Source: Shimwellia blattae DSM 4481 = NBRC 105725
GTDB taxonomy: Bacteria > Pseudomonadota > Gammaproteobacteria > Enterobacterales > Enterobacteriaceae
DNA length: 64,000 bases
Direction of reading: 5' to 3'
Assembly (NCBI RefSeq): GCF_000262305.1
Contig: NC_017910.1
Coordinates: forward strand, 3,596,001 to 3,660,000
Shown piece after piece: positions 59,795 to 64,000 of this stretch; within the stretch, counting starts at the first letter, position 1, and each line of letters starts with the position of its first letter. A program made the translations under genes and the position numbers. The notes under the pieces were generated by a model. The model was not told where the DNA came from. It searched no databases and was given only the letters and a program-made list of their open reading frames with translations.

Positions 59795-59826
59795 CGCCGG
59801 GCAGCGCCAAAACGGGCTGCCCGGCG
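59795..59826 (-). terminator. Hairpin after mpl
   Basis: An 11-bp stem CGCCGGGCAGC (59795-59805) and GCTGCCCGGCG (59816-59826) lies 24 nt past the mpl stop. No T-run. Confidence 0.5.
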
Positions 59827-59849
59827 GGGTCATTACGATGACAACCGTA

Positions 59850-61235
59850 TTACAGCGCTGACTGGCGGGCTTTCTCCGCTTTAGCTTCCAGCGCATCCAG
59901 CAGTTTCTGGTGAATGCCGCCAAAACCGCCGTTACTCATCACCAGGATATGGTCCCCGGGCTGAGCGGTTTTCACGATCATCTCCACCAGGGTATCCACG
60001 TCGGCACTCCAGTGTGCAGGCTGCACGCAGGCGTCTGCCACTTCGGATACCTGCCAGGGAATATGCTGAGGCTGCAGCAGGAACACCTCGTCGGCACGGC
60101 CCAGAGACGGGGCTAAGTCGTTCTTCGCCACCCCCATTTTCATGGTGTTGGAGCGGGGCTCCAGTACCGCCAGAATCCGCGCCGTACCGCCCACTTTGCC
60201 GCGCAGGGCCGCAAGGGTCGCCAGAATCGCTGTCGGATGGTGGGCGAAGTCGTCATACACCGTGACCCCGTTCGCCTCACCGCGCAGCTCCAGACGGCGG
60301 CGGGCATTCACAAAGGAGCCCAGTGCCGCAGCGGCGTCTGCCGGTGTGATGCCCACATGGCGGGCAGCGGCAATGGCCATCAGGCCGTTGTGCATGTTGT
60401 GCTCGCCCACCAGTTGCCAGTTCACCTCGCCAACCTGTTCACCGTCCAGCAGTACCGCCCAGTGAGACGCGTCGGTATTGAGCTTCTTCGCCTGCCAGTG
60501 GCCCTGCTCGCCCACCAGTTCCTGCTCACTCCAGCAGCCCATGCCCATCACCTGTTTCAGGTTGACGTCATGCTCCGGCCAGATGATTTTCCCTTTCCCC
60601 GGCACAATGCGCACCAGGTGGTGGAACTGTTTCTGAATCGCTTTCAGATCGTCAAAAATATCTGCGTGATCGAATTCCAGATTGTTGAGGATCAGTGTCC
60701 GCGGGCAGTAGTGAACAAATTTGGAGCGTTTATCGAAGAACGCGCAGTCATATTCGTCCGCCTCGATAACAAAGAAGTCGCTCTCGCCCAGACGGGCCGA
60801 AACGTCAAAGTTACCCGGCACGCCGCCGATAACAAAACCGGGTTTATAACCGCAGGCTTCGAGGATCCAGGTCACCATCCCGGCGGTAGTGGTTTTGCCG
60901 TGCGTTCCGGCCACCGCCAGCACCCAGCGATCGCGCAGCACGAAATCGTGCAGCCACTGGGGGCCAGACATGTACGGAATATTATTTTCCAGCACCGCTT
61001 CCACGCAGGGGTTACCGCGGGTCATGGCGTTACCAATAATCACCAGATCCGGGCGCGGTTCCAGCTGGCTTGCGTCATAGCCCTGAATTAACGCAATGCC
61101 TTGTTGCTCAAGTAAGGTACTCATTGGCGGGTAGACGTTAGCATCAGAGCCCGTCACCTCATGGCCCAGGGAGCGTGCCAGCATCGCCAGACCACCCATG
61201 AAGGTGCCACAAATCCCCAGAATATGAATGCGCAT
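59850..61235 (-). CDS. mpl: UDP-N-acetylmuramate:tripeptide ligase Mpl
   Basis: Murein recycling ligase joining UDP-MurNAc to L-Ala-gamma-D-Glu-meso-DAP. 461 residues (457 in E. coli). Mur ligase P-loop AGTHGKTT at 109-116, central domain with VIEADEYDCAF, and C-terminal DDFAHHPTAI. Divergent from fbp across a 208-bp gap. Opposite-strand frames here are shadows. Confidence 0.97.
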   Translation of the reverse strand: MRIHILGICGTFMGGLAMLARSLGHEVTGSDANVYPPMSTLLEQQGIALIQGYDASQLEPRPDLVIIGNAMTRGNPCVEAVLENNIPYMSGPQWLHDFVLRDRWVLAVAGTHGKTTTAGMVTWILEACGYKPGFVIGGVPGNFDVSARLGESDFFVIEADEYDCAFFDKRSKFVHYCPRTLILNNLEFDHADIFDDLKAIQKQFHHLVRIVPGKGKIIWPEHDVNLKQVMGMGCWSEQELVGEQGHWQAKKLNTDASHWAVLLDGEQVGEVNWQLVGEHNMHNGLMAIAAARHVGITPADAAAALGSFVNARRRLELRGEANGVTVYDDFAHHPTAILATLAALRGKVGGTARILAVLEPRSNTMKMGVAKNDLAPSLGRADEVFLLQPQHIPWQVSEVADACVQPAHWSADVDTLVEMIVKTAQPGDHILVMSNGGFGGIHQKLLDALEAKAEKARQSAL

Positions 61236-61443
61236 AGTTGCTATCCTTTATCAGTCCGGCGCATATTCTACCCGGATGTCTCAGCCGTGTCCTGTTCTTG
61301 AACAGGCCTATTCTCACCGACTGGAAGCGTTTTCAGTATTTTCTGTAGGGTGCTGACGCGATTCACCTGAGCACAGCGAATTTATTTTTTGTTAGGATTG
61401 CCCACGTCGTTTTTTCCAACCTATTAAGCAGGGAAAGAAGTTT

Positions 61444-62442
61444 ATGAAAACGCTCGGTGAATTTATTGTTGAGAAGCAGAACGAGTTCTCCCACGCAACG
61501 GGTGAGCTGACTGCCTTACTGTCAGCAATAAAACTCGGCGCCAAAATTATCCACCGCGACATCAATAAAGCGGGTCTGGTCGATATTCTGGGGGCCAGTG
61601 GTGCGGAGAATGTTCAGGGTGAAGTGCAACAAAAACTGGATTTGTTCGCGAATGAGAAACTCAAGGCAGCCCTCAAGGCCCGCGATATCGTGGCCGGTAT
61701 TGCCTCTGAAGAAGAAGACGATATTGTTATTTTTGACGGCTGCGAGAACGCCAAATACGTGGTGCTGATGGATCCGCTCGACGGCTCCTCTAACATCGAC
61801 GTGAACGTCTCCGTCGGTACTATCTTCTCCATCTACCGCCGCATTACGCCGGTAGGCACCCCGGTCACACTGGAAGATTTCCTCCAGCCGGGTAATAAGC
61901 AAGTGGCCGCAGGCTACGTGGTTTACGGCTCCTCCACCATGCTGGTGTATACCACCGGGTGCGGGGTTCACGCCTTTACGTACGATCCGTCACTGGGGGT
62001 ATTCTGCCTGTCTCAGGAGCGGATGCGCTTCCCGGAAAAAGGCGCGCTGTACTCCATTAACGAAGGTAACTACATCAAATTCCCGCGCGGTGTGAAAAAG
62101 TACATTAAATTCTGCCAGGAAGAAGATCAGTCTACCGCCCGTCCGTACACCTCACGCTATATTGGCTCTCTGGTCGCGGATTTCCACCGCAACCTGCTCA
62201 AAGGCGGGATTTACCTGTACCCAAGCACAGCCAGCCACCCGGAAGGGAAACTGCGCCTGCTGTACGAATGCAACCCGATGGCGTTCCTCGCAGAGCAGGC
62301 CGGCGGTAAAGCCAGCGATGGCCGTGAGCGCATTCTGGATATCATCCCCAGCGCCCTGCATCAGCGCCGCCCGTTCTTTGTGGGCAATAACCATATGGTT
62401 GATGATGTGGAACGCTTTATCAGCGAAAACCCGGACAACTGA
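61444..62442 (+). CDS. fbp: Fructose-1,6-bisphosphatase class 1
   Basis: Gluconeogenic phosphatase, 332 residues as in E. coli. Metal-binding residues are Glu89/Glu90 (ASEEEDD), Asp110 and Asp113 in the signature DPLDGSSNIDVN. Allosteric regions for AMP and PEP are in the N-terminal part. GGGAAAGAAG upstream acts as ribosome site. Followed by a strong terminator. Confidence 0.98.
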   Translation: MKTLGEFIVEKQNEFSHATGELTALLSAIKLGAKIIHRDINKAGLVDILGASGAENVQGEVQQKLDLFANEKLKAALKARDIVAGIASEEEDDIVIFDGCENAKYVVLMDPLDGSSNIDVNVSVGTIFSIYRRITPVGTPVTLEDFLQPGNKQVAAGYVVYGSSTMLVYTTGCGVHAFTYDPSLGVFCLSQERMRFPEKGALYSINEGNYIKFPRGVKKYIKFCQEEDQSTARPYTSRYIGSLVADFHRNLLKGGIYLYPSTASHPEGKLRLLYECNPMAFLAEQAGGKASDGRERILDIIPSALHQRRPFFVGNNHMVDDVERFISENPDN

Positions 62443-62461
62443 TCGCCGGACCTTCGCAACC

Positions 62462-62484
62462 CGGGGCGCTACGGCGCCCCGTTT
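62462..62484. terminator. Terminator between fbp and yjfF
   Basis: CGGGGCGC (62462-62469), tetraloop TACG, GCGCCCCG (62474-62481) and TTT. Serves fbp and possibly yjfF from the other side. Confidence 0.85.
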
Positions 62485-62488
62485 ATTT

Positions 62489-63472
62489 TCAGCTCACCCG
62501 GCGCACCGGCGCATTCTGCCGCCTCTCCCACAGCACCATCAGCCCCCGTTGCAGGGCGATAAAAACAAACAGCAAAATCCCGATGGCGATTTTGGTCCAC
62601 CAGGAGCTGAGCGTACCGTCAAAATTAATATAGGTCTGGATAAGCCCCTGAATAGCCACCCCAAACAGGGCCCCCAGTACCGTTCCGACCCCGCCGCTCA
62701 GCAGCGTGCCGCCAATCACGACCGAGGCAATCGCATCCAGCTCAACCCCTACCCCGGCCAGGGCATAACCGGCGGAGGTGTAAATTGAAAAGACGATCCC
62801 CGCCAGGGTCGCAAGCCCGGTAGACAGCATATAAATACGCACGGTGGTGCTGCGGGTGGAGATGCCCATCAGCGCCGCAGAAACCCCGTTGCCGCCCATG
62901 GCGTAGACCTGGTTGCCAAACCGGGTCCGGTGGGCCACCAGCATTCCGCCCGCCACCACCAGCAGCATCAGCAGCCCGATGGCGCTCAGCCGCCCGCCCC
63001 CCGGGATGCGCCACGCCAGCCCCGACAGGGCGGTATAAACCGGGTGGTCGATAGGCAGTGAGGCTTCCGACACCAGATAGCTGGCCCCGCGCAGGAAAAA
63101 CATACCCGCCAGAGTCACAATAAACGCCGGGATCTTCATGGCATCAATGATAAGCCCCATAAACGCGCCGAATGCGCAACCCATCACCAGTACCAGCGGG
63201 AACGCCACCAGCGGCGACAGCCCCCACAGGCCAATGGCTTTGGCCAGAAAAACCCCGGTAAACGCAATCACAGAGCCGACGGAGAGATCAATCCCGCCGG
63301 AGAGGATAACAAACGTCATCCCCACGGCCACGATCCCCAAAAAAGCGTTGTCGGTCAGAATGTTGCAAATCACCCGCGTTGAGGCAAACCCGGGGAACCG
63401 GGTCAGGCAATACAGGTAGCCCAGCACAAAGACCGCCAGCGTTATCATCAGCGGCAGGTTACGTTTGATCAT
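62489..63472 (-). CDS. yjfF: Galactofuranose ABC transporter permease YjfF
   Basis: Membrane subunit of the YtfQRT-YjfF sugar importer, which takes up galactofuranose. 327 residues (331 in E. coli), about 9 helices, RbsC-like. Blocks are VGMTFVILSGGIDLSVGSVIA and AGVGVELDAIASVVIGGTLL. It overlaps the end of ytfT by 14 nt. Confidence 0.95.
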   Translation of the reverse strand: MIKRNLPLMITLAVFVLGYLYCLTRFPGFASTRVICNILTDNAFLGIVAVGMTFVILSGGIDLSVGSVIAFTGVFLAKAIGLWGLSPLVAFPLVLVMGCAFGAFMGLIIDAMKIPAFIVTLAGMFFLRGASYLVSEASLPIDHPVYTALSGLAWRIPGGGRLSAIGLLMLLVVAGGMLVAHRTRFGNQVYAMGGNGVSAALMGISTRSTTVRIYMLSTGLATLAGIVFSIYTSAGYALAGVGVELDAIASVVIGGTLLSGGVGTVLGALFGVAIQGLIQTYINFDGTLSSWWTKIAIGILLFVFIALQRGLMVLWERRQNAPVRRVS

Positions 63473-64000
63473 GGCGGCGCACCTTCTTCAGTAGATCAAT
63501 AAAGCGCGGCGACTGGACCACCAGCACCAGCAGCACCACCACCGCTTTCACCACCTGGTTCAGCTCCGGCGGGAAGCCGGACAACAAAATACCGGTGTTC
63601 ATCCCCTGGATAATCAGCGCCCCCACCACCGACAGCGCCATATTAAACCGCCCGCCCATCAGCGAGCCGCCGCCAATCACCACCGCAAGGATGGCGTCCA
63701 GCTCCAGCCACAGCCCGGCGTTATTGGCATCCGCCCCGCGAATATCCGCCGCGACAATCACCCCGGCAATAGCGGCACAGAGCCCGCTCAGCACATAGGT
63801 GAGCATCACCACCAGACGGGTGCTGACCCCGGCATTTTTCGCCGCCCGTTTATTGATGCCCACCGCCTCAATAAACAGCCCGAGGGCAGTTTTACGGATA
63901 AACAGCCAGCACAACACCAGCGTGACCAGCGCCACGATAACCGGGGTGGGAAACCACAGCAGGGAGCCGCTGCCAAGCCAGGCCAGCGCCGGGGAGTCAA
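63459..64000 (-). CDS. ytfT: Galactofuranose ABC transporter permease YtfT (5' part outside window)
   Basis: C-terminal 180 codons of the second permease; the frame continues past the window edge, and the apparent start at 63935 is only an internal GTG. AVGINKRAAKNAGVSTRL and LELDAILAVVIGGGSLMGGR match YtfT, and DSPALAWLG just upstream continues the homology. E. coli YtfT has about 340 residues. ytfR and ytfQ should follow outside. Confidence 0.93.
   Translation of the reverse strand, partial: DSPALAWLGSGSLLWFPTPVIVALVTLVLCWLFIRKTALGLFIEAVGINKRAAKNAGVSTRLVVMLTYVLSGLCAAIAGVIVAADIRGADANNAGLWLELDAILAVVIGGGSLMGGRFNMALSVVGALIIQGMNTGILLSGFPPELNQVVKAVVVLLVLVVQSPRFIDLLKKVRRHDQT

Noticed and set aside
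60237..61091. 284-codon plus-strand frame over mpl
   Set aside because: Shadow of the well-conserved mpl gene.
1..64000. CRISPR array or insertion sequence
   Set aside because: No regularly spaced direct repeats and no transposase with flanking inverted repeats were seen; the Rpn gene is a nuclease of a transposase-related family without visible ends.

Overview
The window is chromosomal DNA from a member of the Enterobacteriaceae. Gene content and order match the E. coli 95-97 min region closely: leuX-ahr, lptG/lptF-pepA-holC-valS, rraB/argI-tabA, pyrLBI-ridA, nrdDG, cybC-pmbA-yjgA-mpl-fbp-yjfF-ytfT. It is not E. coli K-12 itself. It carries miaE, an intact cybC, sitABCD, a complete malonate decarboxylase operon and a DgaE/DgaF-type catabolic cluster, and it lacks yjgN and treBC at the places where E. 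coli has them. The genus cannot be fixed from the sequence alone.

Left end (1-4.7 kb): the inner edge of an integrative island at tRNA-Leu(CAA), with a P4-type integrase beside leuX and an EcoKI-like type I restriction subunit hsdR that runs off the window. 4.9-11.4 kb: ahr, a DUF1460 protein, qorB with a ytfH-type HxlR regulator, the ATPase yjgR, a DUF1116 gene remnant and an orphan lipoprotein. 11.4-19.7 kb: LPS export permeases lptG/lptF, then pepA, holC, valS and yjgM. 19.7-23.2 kb: the sitABCD Mn/Fe importer with MntR-like and Fur-like sites. 23.3-27.1 kb: an unrecognised membrane-anchored protein, miaE, rraB, argI with paired ARG boxes, and tabA.

27.2-31.4 kb: the inducible ornithine decarboxylase operon speFL-speF-potE. 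A 41-codon ornithine-sensing leader peptide (speFL) was found by reading the leader. 31.5-33.7 kb: pyrL-pyrB-pyrI with its attenuator, then ridA. 33.7-36.6 kb: an orphan TRAP transporter. 37.2-40.1 kb: anaerobic ribonucleotide reductase nrdDG behind two NrdR boxes and two consensus DnaA boxes.

40.1-56 kb is metabolic accessory DNA between nrdG and cybC. The first part is a nine-gene same-strand cluster: small PRD protein, SFCGS protein, DUF4312, DUF4311, DUF4310, amidohydrolase, DgaE-type ammonia-lyase, DgaF-type aldolase and a PRD/EIIB/EIIA regulator. It looks like an uncharacterised uptake and degradation route for an N-substituted amino-sugar acid, and is the best candidate here for an undescribed system. 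The second part is mdcABCDEFGH with mdcR, which decarboxylates malonate to acetate. 56.1-64 kb returns to the conserved backbone: cybC, pmbA, yjgA, an Rpn-family nuclease, mpl, fbp and the sugar ABC permeases yjfF and ytfT (cut by the window edge).
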